The notes beneath the pieces are model-generated. The model was not told the DNA's origin. It searched no databases and worked only from the letters and a program-made list of their open reading frames with translations. Below, in pieces: positions 1 through 12,302 of a stretch of DNA of 64,000 nucleotides; position 1 is the first letter of the stretch, and the number at the start of each line of letters is the position of its first letter. Both the position numbers and the translations under genes were made by a program. Source of the stretch: Phanerodontia chrysosporium. Taxonomy: Eukaryota; Basidiomycota; Agaricomycetes; Polyporales; Phanerochaetaceae. The stretch spans positions 248,001-312,000 of the forward strand of contig MJGA01000021.1 of NCBI GenBank assembly GCA_001910725.1, given 5' to 3'.

Positions 1-806
1 TCTTCATATACAAGCCTTTACACATGGCGGGGCATTGACGGCGTGTCGTGCACAGGTACTCTGGTGCGGGTTGCGATGGGCGAGGCGACGACTGTGAGGA
101 CACGCACACAGACATTGGAAAGCACTTGATACTGACACATAGGCTTGATAGGCACCAGTCCGTATTGCGAGGCAGCCTCGCGTCCGCCAGGCTTTATCGG
201 TGCTGTTTGCTTGGGCGACGACGTGCGTTTGCTCCTCCGGTGAGGCGGAAGCCGCGATAGAGAGCTAATTTTTGCTTCGCCACTAGGTCAATCTCACGAT
301 CACATTCTGCGATTGAATAGGCTCCGTTGCACAGTAGCCAGCCTTCAACTAGCAACTGAGGATTGCCTGTTTGCGATTGACAATCTACAGACTGAGCGGT
401 CCCAAGAGAGTTTACATGCTATGCGGTACTGTGCTATGTGCCATGCTAGATATTGGCTTGTAATGCAATATTCAGTTTCAAACAGATAGACCATCTCAGC
501 CTTCGTTACCCAGCGTCTGGAGGACTTACCGTGCAGATGAGCAGTACACAAGCAAGCCGATTCAAGCTGGATCGCTGCACGAACACAGGATACATTGCCG
601 AGAAGATTCTAATACCTATGTACTCGGGTCGCCTCGCCAGGAGCAGCAGCTACAACACAAACGCCGGGAATGATGACGCGACTGGGGTGAACAAAGTTGC
701 ACTTGACGCAGACAGTCTTGCGGGGAAGATTCCGGGAGATGCTTGCGCGAACGAAGAGAAAACAGACGCGACAGACAGACACGGTAAATCGTCACTCGAG
801 CTACGT
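1..806. other. Left-edge stretch without a recognised gene
   Basis: Short open frames occur on both strands, but none has a recognisable domain or consistent codon pattern. The right part is presumably the 3' flank of the RNA14 gene, whose stop codon is at 807-809. No tRNA, repeat or transposon end was seen. Confidence 0.5.
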
Positions 807-3774
807 CTAGTACCGGCCGCGACGCCCGCCGCCCGGACCTGTGTACGGGCTGTAGTCCGGCGGGGGGCGTCCGCCCCCGCGGTGCGGAGGTGGTGGCGAC
901 CGCGGGCGCGCGCCGCCCGCACCACCGATGACGGGCGACGAACTCGGGATGACGGCGCTGCGGAACACTTGCATTAGGTCGTCAGTGCGGAACACGGGAC
1001 CTGGCGGGAGACATGTCAGCAAATCCGCACGTGCGCCTTCCGAGTAGGACGCACCATCAAACGACGCCGGCGAGGGCAGCATGCCGACGAACCAGGAGAG
1101 TACCGGCGGGATGGCCACGCTCTTGTCTTCCTCACGCTCTCGCTCGTACTTGCGACCGTGGCCGCCGTCACGCTCACGCTCACGCTCCCAGGGCGACGGC
1201 GACGCGTACCGTCCGCGCCCACGCCCGTCACCCCACCGGTCCCGGTCGTGCCCTCGCGGCGGTGACACTGGCCGCTGCCGCTTCGACGGCGGATAATCGC
1301 TGCTCGACCGCGACTCGTCGCGTCGCCGGTGGTCCGGCGATACGGGTCTCTTCGCAGGCGCTGCTGCTGGAGGTGCCTGACTTGAAGGCTGTGTGGTTGG
1401 ACTTGGAGTAGGTTGGGCTTCGGTCTTGTTCGCGCTGCCGTTCCCGCGCCCGAAGGTGAATCCGAGGTCGCGCACAGCAATAGCATCACACCCTAGGTAC
1501 TTGTGTCGTTCCGCAAACCTCTTGATTGGTGGATCTGTGCATGGATGGGCCGGTCGTTGAAGCACACGCCGAGAATGAAGTGGCATCCACATACCTTGTG
1601 GGTACACTTCCGCCATTCGCTTCTCGAGCAAGTGGCACGCCTCAAGAGTACCGTATTGATACTCGTAACGAGCCCACCTGTCCCATATCGGGCGCGCCTT
1701 CTCTGGCGGGAAGTTGTTCACAGCTCGTTCAAAGAGGGCTCGCGCGTCTACGCAATCCGTCAGCGTAGTGAGGACACGATGATGGACAGAGGTACTCACT
1801 GGCGTCGTCGTTAATGGTGATCAAGAAGCCGAGATATCGCAGCGCTAGCTCAACCTCATCAGGGAAGGTTTCCATACCTCTTTCAAAGATACGGCCAGCG
1901 ACGTCTGCAGCTTTGGTGCAATGGTATTCCATCAAAGCTGAAGCATTCCGTTATTTATGACCGACTTGGATAGACTATGGTCGCACGCACCTGCGGCTTC
2001 GTAGACCTCCCAGGGCGTCCAGCGGTCTTTCCTTGACTTGCCGAAAACTGCTCTTGCAGACTTGACGCCCTCAGCTCTTCGTGCAAACCTCATGTACACA
2101 ATCCATGCTACGCCGTACTCTGTCCGTCTGTCACGCAGTTCTTGGTCTTTAGCAGGCTTTACTTCCTTGGCTTCCCCACCATTCGTTTGCTGTGACGGTG
2201 GTACGATGAAAGACTCTTCAGCGCCGACTGCGGTGGGCGACTGTTGCGACTGTTGTGACTGCTCAGGTGTTTGAGATTGCGACGCCTTAGCAGCGAGGCG
2301 GGCTTCTACAGCCTCTAAGTTCTTCCGCAAGCCAGCAAAGAACTTGTCAAACGTAGCATGCACTTCTTCGAGGTTGTTGTTCGCCTCTTGCAGCTCGACA
2401 TACGCGAAGTTAAGAAGAAAACTGGCCAGAGTCGAATCATGTGACGACAGACGAGAACAAAGATGGCTTACCTGGTAGGGTTAGCTTCGATACCAGCCTT
2501 CAAAATATTCAAGGCTTCGTCTTTCTTCTCTTTGCGCTTCGCTTCTGGGAGGCTCTGATCCTCACTAAGTGACATTGTCCAAACATACGCCATGAACCTT
2601 CAAGGGCTTGAGCTATGCATGCTAATAGGTAGAATTGAGAAACTCACCAGATCTCTGGGTAGAAGCGCATGCGGACGACCGCCTTGCGGTACACGCTTTG
2701 CAGACGACTATGGAGCTGTGTCTTGTCCTTCTCCTCAATCTCAAGCGGATTGCTCTCTTCCCACTTCAGATAAGCGCGCCAGCGAGCCATTAGTGCCTTC
2801 TCTCCCGCTGTAAACGTTGGGACGCGAGGCAACCATATCGTGTTGCGGTGTTTCGAAGGTGGTGGTGGCGGGAACAGCACGGTCAGGTGTTCTTGCAGAG
2901 TGTTCAGCACTGTTCGTGCTTGCATGTGGGCTGGAGTTGCGTCTGAGATGAGCTTCTTCGCCTAGGAGACCAGGACGGTAAGTAACATCGCATCGGCAGG
3001 AGGCTATTGCGAACCGTTATCTTGTTTAGCCCATTCTCCCATTCTTGCCATTCTTCCCACAGACGTTTGACATTGTCTGTCGGGATTTGAACAACCCGCT
3101 GGTATGCCTTGCGTATCGCGTCGTTCTTCTGGCCTTCTTCCCAAGGTGTCGTAGCCTGAGACACGATTTCAGAGCGGGCACGCGCCACGCAAATGACAGG
3201 GCGCACCTCGAGATCCTTCAAGAACTGGATGTAATCGCTCCATATTGTACCACTCTCCTTGTCGTGGCCGATGTGGTTCAACGCGAACTCGTACGCCTTC
3301 CTGACAGTGTCCTTGTTTGCCGGTGCCGTGTTCATTTGCCTGAGCAACTCATTAGGATAGACGGCCACGGACTCTGTTGGTCTCACATACTGAACATAGC
3401 GCAAGTAGTACTTCCAGAGGTCTACGAAGGGCGACGTCTTGAGTGAACGCTTGAACAAGCCTTCCGCATACTGGTACTTGGTCGGAGAGCTCGATTCCAG
3501 GACATGTCTGATATAAGGAATCTGCGCAGATGACTTTCACTTAAATTCAGTAATTGAACGGAGACCTCGAGTAGCACGCGATGCTGACGCTGTTGGGAAA
3601 CGCCTCTAGCAGAGCCTCGTATGTCTGGTTGATTCTCTCGAAGTCCTTGCTCTCTTCCGCGAGATCGACCAGCTTCAACCACGCATCGACGTCGCGTGGA
3701 TTTTCTCGGACTTGAGCCTGCAAAGATTCGTACTCTGTCGGTTGTGAAGCATTAGCTTGAGAGTCCTGAGACAT
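807..3774 (-). CDS. RNA14: mRNA 3'-end processing protein Rna14 (CstF-77 homologue), multi-exon
   Basis: This is a scaffold subunit of cleavage factor IA (CstF in animals), needed for pre-mRNA cleavage and polyadenylation in the nucleus. The ATG at 3774 opens an acidic leader, then HAT helical repeats (for example NPRDVDAWLKLVDLAEES and the KRSLKTSPFVDLWKYYLRYV block near 3400-3450). A Suf-type segment follows (RYEYQYGTLEACHLLEKRMAEVYP near 1600-1680). The basic, Arg/Ser/Pro-rich C-terminus ends with the conserved tail block SWFVGMLPSP...VFRTDDLMQVFRSAVIP near 950-1070, which in the family binds Pcf11. The stop is TAG at 807-809. At least eight short introns are needed. Two of them (3156-3206 and 1001-1054) are multiples of three without stops and hide inside longer open frames. 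Joining them out gives family-like sequence such as FDG-PVFRTDD. The Gly/Arg/Pro-rich end after the tail block is unusually long. I am confident of the identity, less so of every exon edge. Confidence 0.93.
1001..1054 (-). other. 54-nt stop-free intron in RNA14
   Basis: Read on the - strand, the segment starts GTGCGT and ends CCGCCAG, with a GCTGAC branch site about 17 nt before the end. Its length is 3n and it has no in-frame stop, so it reads through as 18 extra residues. Removing it joins the conserved FDG and PVFRTDDLM parts of the Rna14 tail. Confidence 0.8.
3156..3206 (-). other. 51-nt stop-free intron in RNA14
   Basis: On the - strand it runs GTGCGC to CTCAG, is 51 nt long and keeps the frame. 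Its 17 encoded residues (VRPVICVARARSEIVSQ) interrupt the helical repeat ...LKDLEV/ATTPWEEGQKNDAIRKAY and have no place in the family pattern. The segment is therefore most likely spliced out. Confidence 0.7.
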
Positions 3775-4231
3775 GGCTACGACTATGGGATGAAGGGAGC
3801 ACCGAAAGAGTAGCAGCACGGAGAGGCGGGATTCGCGCACGATTCTCTCAGATAACTGCTATTCTTGGACATATCACCAGCGCTTACATGGTGTGCTGCC
3901 AGTGCTCGTCGAGTCGCATATCTACCATGTTGTCGCTGTGGCTAGTATTTCTATGGTCATGCTACCCCGCAAGCATGAGCTGGCTGATCGGCCTCAAGAA
4001 GGGCCCGCAAATTGTTCAGAAAATTACTTGGCGCTCATGTTGTGGCCACCGTCGGCCGAGTCGCTCACATTTCGCTTTCACCTCCTAACTTACCTGTTTC
4101 TCGCAACGTCCTCATCCACAGCACGATTAGAAGACGCTGTGATACTTTGACTAGCAAAGTCGTTCAATCAAGTAAGTCCCAGAGCGTGTAACTTCGAAGG
4201 TCTAAGTACTCACGAAGGTCTATATGCGTCA

Positions 4232-4237
4232 TATATA
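4232..4237 (+). promoter_or_regulatory. TATA-like element upstream of F-box A
   Basis: TATATA lies about 47 bp before the ATG at 4284 of the F-box gene. Spacing to a transcription start is plausible, but no other promoter element was identified. Confidence 0.35.
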
Positions 4238-4283
4238 CAGGTTTGGTTGCATAGCAGAGCGCGACTGACCCAAAAAAATCACC

Positions 4284-5913
4284 ATGCATCACTGTCTACT
4301 GGTCCCTGAGATCCAGAGGCTGATCGTCCGCGAGATCTCCTCAGCCATTGTATCACCTAGAATTCGAGCCATTGAAAGGGGCTGGCCAACTGACGTACCG
4401 TCTGCGGACCGACAAGCTTATGCGGCTCTTGCAGTGACATGCAAAGCACTCTACGAGGTCGCCATGGATGCCCTCTGGAGAAACCTGGAATCCTTGGGTC
4501 CGATCCTGAAACGGCTGCCCGAGCTGGCAGCGCCAGTCCATGCCCAACCTCAGGCATGTTCTTCCTCTTGTGTCCTCGTATCCCACAGCGACATTTGACT
4601 TACTGTAAGGTTCCTAGGCCTCTTTCGACCCCTGTGCGCGTTTTCTCAGCCATGCCGAACGAGTCCAAGAAGTGCAGGTACAAGCGTGGCCGGGTTTCGT
4701 CGAGCAAATGCGAGCCCTCAAGCTGCGCTACCCTCGTACCACCGTCCTGTTTCCCAATCTAAGGCGACTCTTCGTCTTCTCCGACATTAGTCCCCAACTC
4801 GCCGTATTCCTCCCTTGGTTCTTCAGCCCCAGTCTTACATCGTTCGGCACCTACGGTGATGTCGATATCGATGTCTTCACCACTGCTATCACGCAGCTGG
4901 CGCAGGTCGCCCCGCATGTTCAGGAGCTTACCCACCTGATGGGCGCCATCCCTTCATCCGCATGCGCTTTGTACTCTACCTTCAACAAGCTCACCTTGTT
5001 TCGGTGCGAAGAGGGCATCACAAGTGAAGCCTTAGCTCACCTTTCCCAGCTCCCTTGTTTACGGACCCTTCGAATCGGAGACCCACCCGATGACCTCCGC
5101 GGTATACTCAGGGAAGATGCATTCGCAGCGCTGGTCGACCTCGAGGTTAACTCCGAGGCCTCCATCATTTGGACGGTCGCCGATCTTGTCGCGGCCGTCA
5201 CGTCACCTTTTCTTCGCACGCTGAACCTGCGCCTCAAGTCCTGGGTCCCAGATTACCGTACCGTCACACTCGTGCAAAAAACGATCTGCCGTCATAGACA
5301 CCTCACCCGACTGGCCATCGACGCCTCGTACGGAGCAGCTCCCGACCTGCTCTCAAACCCGTTACCCATTTCTAAATTTTTCTGCTTGGATTCACTCCAG
5401 TCTCTCAGTTTTTGCTTTGATGGTATAGCCGTCACAGACGATGATATCCCGTCCATGGCAGCTGCATGGCGTAATCTCAGCGAACTGCGAATGTCCAGTG
5501 ATGAATACAACGCTGAGCTTCAAACTACAAGATTCACACCTTACGCTCTGCACCTCATCTCCCTGCACATGCCGCAGTTGCGCTTACTGGCGATCGATTT
5601 CGATCCTCTCGGTATTGAGCGGCTCGAGCTGCCGACGAGCCGCTGCATGACGCCTATTATGCTCGTCCTCGATCACATTTTCCTGGAAGAGTCCCACACG
5701 CTCCCGGTGGCCATGCACATCAACACTGCTTACCCGAATGCCACCTTGGACATATCCCTCAGCATGAGAGAGATGAACGAGCCGGGGTTTGTCGACAGCC
5801 TCGTCTTCTGGCCGCGTATACAGAATCAATTTCTGCCACTCCTCAAACGATACAGGACGCACGAGCTTGAGATGGCGAACTTCGCGGCCGCTGGTGATAA
5901 GTCCGATAGCTAA
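4284..5913 (+). CDS. F-box/LRR-type protein A
   Basis: This is a predicted 521-residue F-box protein, exons 4284-4553 and 4618-5913. The N-terminus has the F-box-like pattern of the local family: a LLVPEIQRLIVREIS helix, then AALAVTCKALYEVAMDALWRNLESL. Irregular leucine-rich stretches of the LRR-like type fill the rest (RTLRIGD, SLTSFGTYGD, LRLLAIDFD). The C-terminus keeps the family signature of a predicted helix followed by YPNATLDISLSM. The single intron appears to begin with GC (GCATGT) and end CCTAG, which joins codons in phase 0. Such proteins usually recruit substrates to SCF ubiquitin ligases; the substrate is unknown. It sits next to F-box B on the opposite strand, and similar genes lie at 35.1-36.7 and 43.6-46.3 kb. 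Confidence 0.8.
4554..4617 (+). other. Probable GC-AG intron in F-box A
   Basis: Exon 1 ends ...CCT CAG and the next bases are GCATGT. The acceptor is TTCCTAG before GCC TCT TTC GAC. Both junctions are phase 0, and the joined residues fit the conserved linker between F-box and LRR in the paralogues (an aromatic, RF, then HAERV-like). No GT donor in the interval gives the same frame. Confidence 0.65.
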
Positions 5914-6185
5914 ATTGCGGTGAGCCACCTTCGTCAATCGTCTCGTCATGCCCGTCTGACCGCTCAAGCAGGTCGCCTACCTGCCCTGATGCGCAAAACG
6001 TGCGAGACAGGAGAGGTGGTATAGAACGCAGTCCATAGAGTACATAGTGACCATCTGCAGGAACGCTAGATCAATATGTGAACGACCGAACCTTCGCCCA
6101 GGGGACCCGTCTCCCGCTCCGCTCCTGGCTATATGCACATATAACACGTCAGCGAAATGAGGGAAAAGGCTACCCAAGAGCAGGC

Positions 6186-7771
6186 TCACCTCCCGCCAGC
6201 GTTCGCGTGCAACCGGGAAGCGTGTTCGGCCTTCTCCTCCGCTCTGCGCTTCACGATGCCCGGTATGCACCCGTTGAGCTCGTCGAGGATTTCGACAGTG
6301 TTGGGGTCCGAGAATGCGATGTCGTCGCTCAGCCGGAGCGCAAGCCTCGGGTAGATCTCGGTGACGTACTCGAGCATCTGCCAGAGGTTGCCGCGCTGCG
6401 AGAGCAGCGACGCATGCGGGTGGAAGTACAGAGGCTGCGTCGAGTACGGCAGCGGCGCGGTGCGCACTGGGATGTGTGTCGTGTCGATGGTGAGGTACAG
6501 GTGCACGAGGCGTGCGCATTTGCGTGCGAAGTGGCAGAAGATCTCGGGGGTGGGCAGTATCACACCGTTGGACCGCACGACCGGCGTGTCGTTGTTGCAG
6601 CAGTAGAACCACTCGAGGTCCGTCCAGCCCTGGGTAAGCCATTCGATAGACGAATTGTTGAGAGCATCGTTCGACACGATATTCTGAAGGTAGATCCTCT
6701 GTATTGGAAGCGATGTCAGGCCTTCCAGCGCGGCAAAAGGAGCATGCATGCCGTAATCCGCCGACGAGAAGAAGAAGTCGTTCAGCTGAGTATGGGCTGC
6801 CACAGCGTCGATGAACGCAGTGACGATGTCCTTGCTCGGGGTCATTTTCTGTTCGCGTGCAAAGGTGTATGTGAACTTGCGCAATTGCCGCGACGACATA
6901 CGCTGCAAGAGCTTCGTGACCGCTTGCAAGTTAGGTCCACGCAGGTTCAGGGTGCGGAGGGCAGGGAAGTACGCCCCGAGTTCTTTCCTGGTAACATTCC
7001 TCAAAGACTCCCCTTCCAGAGGAGAATTCGTGATCCATTCTGTCAAATTCTGCAACAATCCCAAGCAGCGGATCCCAGGCTCGCTGATTGGTGCAAGCGG
7101 CAGAGTAGTGAAGAATTTGAAAGATGTGAGATTTGGGTATGTTGATACAATGACAGAGACGTCGACCGATGAAGTCGAAATATACAGTCGTTTTATGCCT
7201 GGACAGAGCCGCGTCATCTCGTGCAACGTGGAAACGACGCCGTGCACGTGAGACTCCAATGAGCAGTCCGTAATCGTCGGACCTAGAAGGAGGGGCGAAT
7301 AATAGAATAGGTCTGGGCTGCTTGTCCCTTTCCAATAGAGGATTCGTAGCTTAGGAAAGATGGGAGTGTCGCGGGGTAAGTGGATTCGGATGTGTGGCAG
7401 GATGTCCAATCCGGGTAGCCCCTGCTCAGAGATGTAGATCTCTTGTACACGAGCGGCATAAGATTGTACCCTCGTCCAGTCAGCGGGCCTCCAGGGAGGT
7501 CGCAGTAGCCTCTATATGTTTAATTAGCGTGCAGCGTCGACAAAGTACAGCACAAGGTCCTCACCCATTCGCGCGACTCGTCCATAGCCCAGACATCAGA
7601 CGGGAGACACCTGAGCAACGGGGTGAGAGTCGTCATCTTAAGCCAAAGCGCATCCAAGGCATGACAACATATCGCCTTCGAGGTCAATCCCACGGCAAGC
7701 AATGTGCCTAACTGTTCATCCGCACGAAGTTGAGCGAGAACGGTCCGAATAACGTCGACGCTTAGAACCAT
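6186..7771 (-). CDS. F-box/LRR-type protein B
   Basis: A two-exon gene (7771-7565, then 7511-6186) predicts 510 residues. I chose the ATG at 7771 because MVLSVDVIRTVLAQLRADEQ begins the F-box helix in the same register as the paralogues; an in-frame ATG at 7810 would add 13 residues. The motif LGTLLAVGLTSKAICCHALDALW is the F-box core. After the 53-nt intron (7512-7564, GTGAGG...ATATAG) the protein continues DWTRVQSYAARVQEIYI, the family linker, then leucine-rich irregular repeats, and ends in a Glu/Arg-rich helix (VKRRAEEKAEHASRLH). The frame is intact. It is presumably an SCF adaptor with unknown targets. It faces F-box A tail to tail. Confidence 0.8.
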
Positions 7772-8197
7772 CGGAGGCTGCGATCTGGGTGCTGAATGCC
7801 TCGAGCCCATGGCAGTACGGAGACAAGTCCAGCCCACAGGAGAGCAGGCTATACACAGCGTCGTGCGCCTGATGGGCAATTCCAGGTCAGTGAGATTACA
7901 AGGATGCCAGTAATGGAAACGCACCACAAGAGTCATGGCCGGATATCCATCCTCCGTGATAGCGTCAGTGCTTGACCGCAGCCCCTTCGCTGCACGCAGT
8001 GAAGATACGCCCGACTATAGTAGGCTCAGGGCTGTGGCCCGGCCTCCGCAGAACTTTCAGCCCCGAGCTGAACATGTGGATAGCTGCCGCTGGCAGCGCG
8101 GTGATATCTGACAGGCGCGTCGGAAAGGGGGCACTACAAAATGGCAATGCGGCAGAGTCAACCTCAAGGTCTAGGTCACTGCGTTGCGTGCACGACG

Positions 8198-9790
8198 ATG
8201 AGCAAGCTTGTGCGCGCGTTCAAGCAGGTGGTAGGCATCGTCGCGGTGTTGGTCGTGGTGGTCGCGGGGAAAGCTGCGCCGCATGCGGTTGATCCCCGCG
8301 CTTTCCACGCGAAGACCGTCTCTTGCGACGCACTACTTCGGCCTGAACTTGAGAGCAACAAAATTCAACTATGTAAGCATCCTAGAGCTATAATATACTT
8401 ATATATGGGTGCTTAAAATAGTTCTCAGCCTACGTGGACGTTAACCCCGATGCGGAGAAGACACTGCTCATGGTTCATGGCTGGCCCAGTCTTTGGCACA
8501 GCTGGAAGTACCAGATAGAGGAGTTCAGGGTATGTGCCCTACTGAGACTTACCTCTTTCACAGATATAACGTTCCCTAGGATGATTATCGCCTTGTGGTC
8601 CCCAACCTTCGTGGCTTCGGGGAGTCGACCTACCCTGGGGATGTACAATCGTCGAGCACAATGGAAGACTTAGTCAACGATCTGGTCTGCGTTTTGGGCC
8701 ACGCAGGTGCCTCTAAGGCGGCGTGTGTAGGGTTCGCGCCATCCGTCTTTCCGTGGTCGTGTCTAGACTGACACTCGTTACGAGTACAGGCACGATTGGG
8801 GCACACAGATATGCTACGAGGCTGCGCGCATGCGTCCCGATATTTTCGAGGCCGTAATAGGCACATGTATTCCTGTGCGTTGCCACCGGACAGGCTGAGG
8901 TCGCCGTCTGACGCACGATAGTATCTCCCTTACCAAGGGCCCTTCCTGGCATCTGAAACTCTCGCGGAAGCTCTTCCAAAAGTCGCGTATACTGTCTTCA
9001 TCGAGAAGATGACAGACGAGGCTGCGGCAGAGCTCGGTAGAGACGTTCGGCGCACCCTTCGCGCGACGCTCCGAACTGTCGACAGTGCGCCGCCGGATAG
9101 TTTCCTGCTGCACCAAGATTCTTTTTTGCGTGGGTGGATTGACGTGGACGATGTGCGTGATTTCTCTCTCTTCTAATGGCTCGTTGTGAACTTTGACCAG
9201 ATCCCACCAATTCCGTTCCTCACCCCCGACGAGGAGGACTACTGGGTTGAACAGTACGAGAAAGGCCGCTTTGCCCACAGTATGTCCACGGTAAATTTTC
9301 GTAATTTTCGTGCTCACCGCCTGTATTGTAGCGCTATACTTTTATACTTACCCAGTAGGCTCGCTTCCTGTGTTGATTACGCTCAACACCTGACCGTTCT
9401 CGTAGAATCGATACGGCTCCTGGGAGACTGCGAACCGCCAAGGAAACCACATCATTTCAGCCCCCGTCTTGTCCATCCTACCCACGCACGATCCCGTTGC
9501 AGACTGGGTCACTGCCGCACAGCTGCTAAATAGCCAGCAGTTCATCGAGAACCTTACGACAAAGGTGAAGCAACGCCTCCTGTCGCGGCGAACGGGGATC
9601 AGGCTGACAGCTACCATCTTGATAGACGGTCCGCGCCGCACATTGGTTGCAACTTGAGCAGCCTGAAGAAGTCAACGCGATCATGCGGGAGTGGCTCAAT
9701 GAGCATTATCCTCCCACTGCCAAGACCGCTCACGTACAGGTGGGACAAGATGTCACCCAAGATAATCACCGCATTCAGGACGAGCTGTAG
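8198..9790 (+). CDS. Epoxide-hydrolase-type alpha/beta hydrolase with N-terminal hydrophobic leader
   Basis: The gene has several exons. The ATG at 8198 (MSKLVRAF) directly precedes a strongly hydrophobic stretch (VVGIVAVLVVVVAG) that looks like a signal peptide or membrane anchor; an upstream in-frame ATG at 8141 is possible. Family motifs in order are the oxyanion HGWP (MVHGWPSLWHSW, about 8470), the strand-loop VVPNLRGFGES (about 8590), the nucleophile elbow HDWGTQ with catalytic Asp (about 8793), a lid region near 9200 (IPPIPFLTPDEEDYW), LPTHDPVADW (about 9480), and the catalytic His in AHWLQLE (about 9635). The stop is TAG at 9788-9790. Intron 8373-8426 joins QL to SYVDVNPDAEK. Family members open epoxides or hydrolyse related ester or halide bonds. 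In wood-decay fungi the substrates are usually unknown, and the specific substrate cannot be told from sequence. Confidence 0.85.
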
Positions 9791-10047
9791 TCGCTGAGTT
9801 GCTACTAGTTGCCACAGAGGTAATGCCGCCACATCCCAGCCATCCCTGTACTGAAGTTACTCTAAAAGGCAGCAGCACTGAATGTATGCACCGAAATAAT
9901 GGTCTTCATGCGTTCCCGGGCAACGATTGGGTGATCACCGTTCGATATGTTGCGTGGCGAAGTCGCGACGGCGAGTGTGACAGAAACTAGGGATCCAACA
10001 CGCAATAGGTGGTAATAGGTACTTTACGAATTACGGCCCTAATCGTT

Positions 10048-12302
10048 TTAGGCTATCTCGAGAACATCAGAGTCCAATAGAGTGCGCTGTGCCTGACTTC
10101 CTCGACTGCGAGTGGGCCTTGGGACATACACAGGTTCGATAATATCTAGATCGGTGCCGTCGTCTTCAGCGTTCATGTCGCTGTTCAGCGGAGAGGTGTC
10201 CGTCTCAGGTTGCTCGTCGTCTGAGCTGCAAGTCGAGTCGAGTTCCTCAGCTTTGCGCTTTGTACCGGTAGTTGCTGCGCCGGGAGATTGCTTCGTCGTG
10301 CGGGTTATCGAGTTTGCCTTATCCTTGTTTTTCTTCCTGCGAGGGGTCTTTTTGACCGCCTCGTTGGACTTTTTCGCTTTGTTTCGCTTCAGCTGCGCCT
10401 CACGTTCCTCCAACCAGCTGGGGTAGTCTTCGATAAGTCCTGCTATCCACTTCGCATCATATCCTATGCATTTCATGGAGAAAACACCGAAGACCTGGAA
10501 ACGCCAAGAAATCAACGGAAGCGACGAGACGATCTGGGCTACGACTCTACCTCTTGACCTGTCGAGTACGCCTGAATTATCTCTTCCTCAGTTACACGAG
10601 CAAGAGCAGTCTTGTCGAGGAGGACCTCGTCCAGCTCAGCTTCTGTAGGCTCTTTGCCATTATTTTCCCGACGAAAATATACTCGTCCGGTGACGTTAGT
10701 TCCCCAAGTACTGTGCGTCTTCATCTCTCGCGCCCATGTCTTTTTGATCTGACGGAGTTGCAAGTGAGCAGGGCATCAGCATTACTAGTCCCCAACGCTC
10801 AGCGTGTGTCCGACGACCGACCTTATCCGGCTGACTGCTGAACTCGTCTGGAGTGAGTGAATCTGACGGAGCAAAGGTGTACATCCCGACGTATAGCCAC
10901 TTTCCTCCGTCTAGTCTGACAAATACTCGATGATCGAAGGTCGTGCGAGCATGTCCGTTCGGCGTATAGAATAGTCCGGGAGCTCCAGGTACTTGCGGTG
11001 CGTGCGGATTGTACTCGAGACTGGGAAAGGCCCAGTCGTCTATCCCGTGTTCCTTCAGCTTTGCAGCTGACAACGTTGGGAACGTCGCGACGAAGCTGCC
11101 TCCGTACCGGTTGCTGAAATAGTATCTTGAGAACAGGAAGTATTTGTTGACGCTGTCTTCTACGGGGTAGAGCTCGAGTCCGATCTTCTGGATCCGCCTG
11201 TACAGGATCCTATCGGAGAAGGTCAGGTCCTTCTTGACCTTTGCATCTGCCTATTAGCACACTCTCGCGTCAGCGATAGCAGCAGGGAAATGTGTGGCAG
11301 ACTCCATACATTTTTCATGCACGCCAAGGCGTCGCGGATCTGTTCATCGGACGGCTCATCTTTCATCTTTTGAACCAATGCTACATCGTTCAATGGTTCA
11401 GCTTTCACGGCAGAAGCCAGTCTTGCCGTATTTTGGCGATCGCCCCTGACGGTACTTATGCGTAGGCCCGGTCCCTCACTGAGAGCTATCTCGTCTTCTT
11501 CCGGCATGTTCGCCTCGTCCTGTGATCCAAGCATATTCCGTCAGCTTTCTGCCCTCCTGATGTGTTATACTCGGGACCCAGGTCGTACCACGTCTATGAC
11601 ACCTCCTGGTGAGCCTATGATACTGTGTTGTCCAGCTTTATCCATCCCCCATGAGAACCGAGATACTGACCTACAGTTCTGCTCGCGCGAGATGAGGCAC
11701 TTTCCACTTTGAGATCCTAGAAATCGTGTGCGTAAGCCTCAACTGTGACAAGATATCCTAGACTCTCGTTCACTTGGTTTCGTTTGTCAAACATGGCTCG
11801 CGATTCAGCATCCGACACGGGCACACATTTGGATCTTGCACCACACAACGTGCCTGGAATAAGAAGGGTGTCAGCCTTGCGCAATTTCGATTCGCAGCCC
11901 CGACTACAATGGTGGTGCTGCTTACCATGATGACTCCTCCCATCATCATCCTGGTTGCGGTCGGCTTCTTGAAGTCCCCGGTGCTCCTCGCGCCTTGACG
12001 CGCGATTCCGGAAAAAGGACCAATCATCCTCGGACTTAGGAGGCCCTCTGACTGATCCTAGTCTGCAGGATGTGAGGGACATGTGTCTATGTCATGAACG
12101 CAGCATGCAAAACTTACCGAGATATCAAGCTCTCTTCCAGATTCTTGCGTGATTTCTGCTAATTTCTCGCTTGTAAACGGATTCGGCTGACCAGTAGCTA
12201 CGAGCAAGTCTATACCTTGTCCGCTTTCCGCCGACTGGGACGTGTTTGGTCGGCTGCTACCTCGAGGGCGAAGATCGCGAGAGCTGTCTCAGATGGTTCC
12301 AT
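10048..12302 (-). CDS. DUF6697-like basidiomycete protein, multi-exon
   Basis: The ATG at 12302 (MEPSETALAIFALEV) starts a multi-exon gene that ends at 10048. The middle is a globular region. Successive exons read LTFSDRILYRRIQKIG, FLFSRYYFSNRYGGS, a Pro/Gly block with VFVRLDGGKWLYVGMYTF, and a charged TEAELDEVL...VTEEEIIQAY segment. A short MKCIGYDAKWI motif follows, then a basic KKTPRRKKNKDK stretch that could act as a nuclear localisation signal, then an acidic tail. The pattern resembles proteins annotated as DUF6697 in basidiomycetes, from memory and not verified. Function is unknown. A DNA- or chromatin-associated role is only suggested by the basic tail. Confidence 0.6.
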
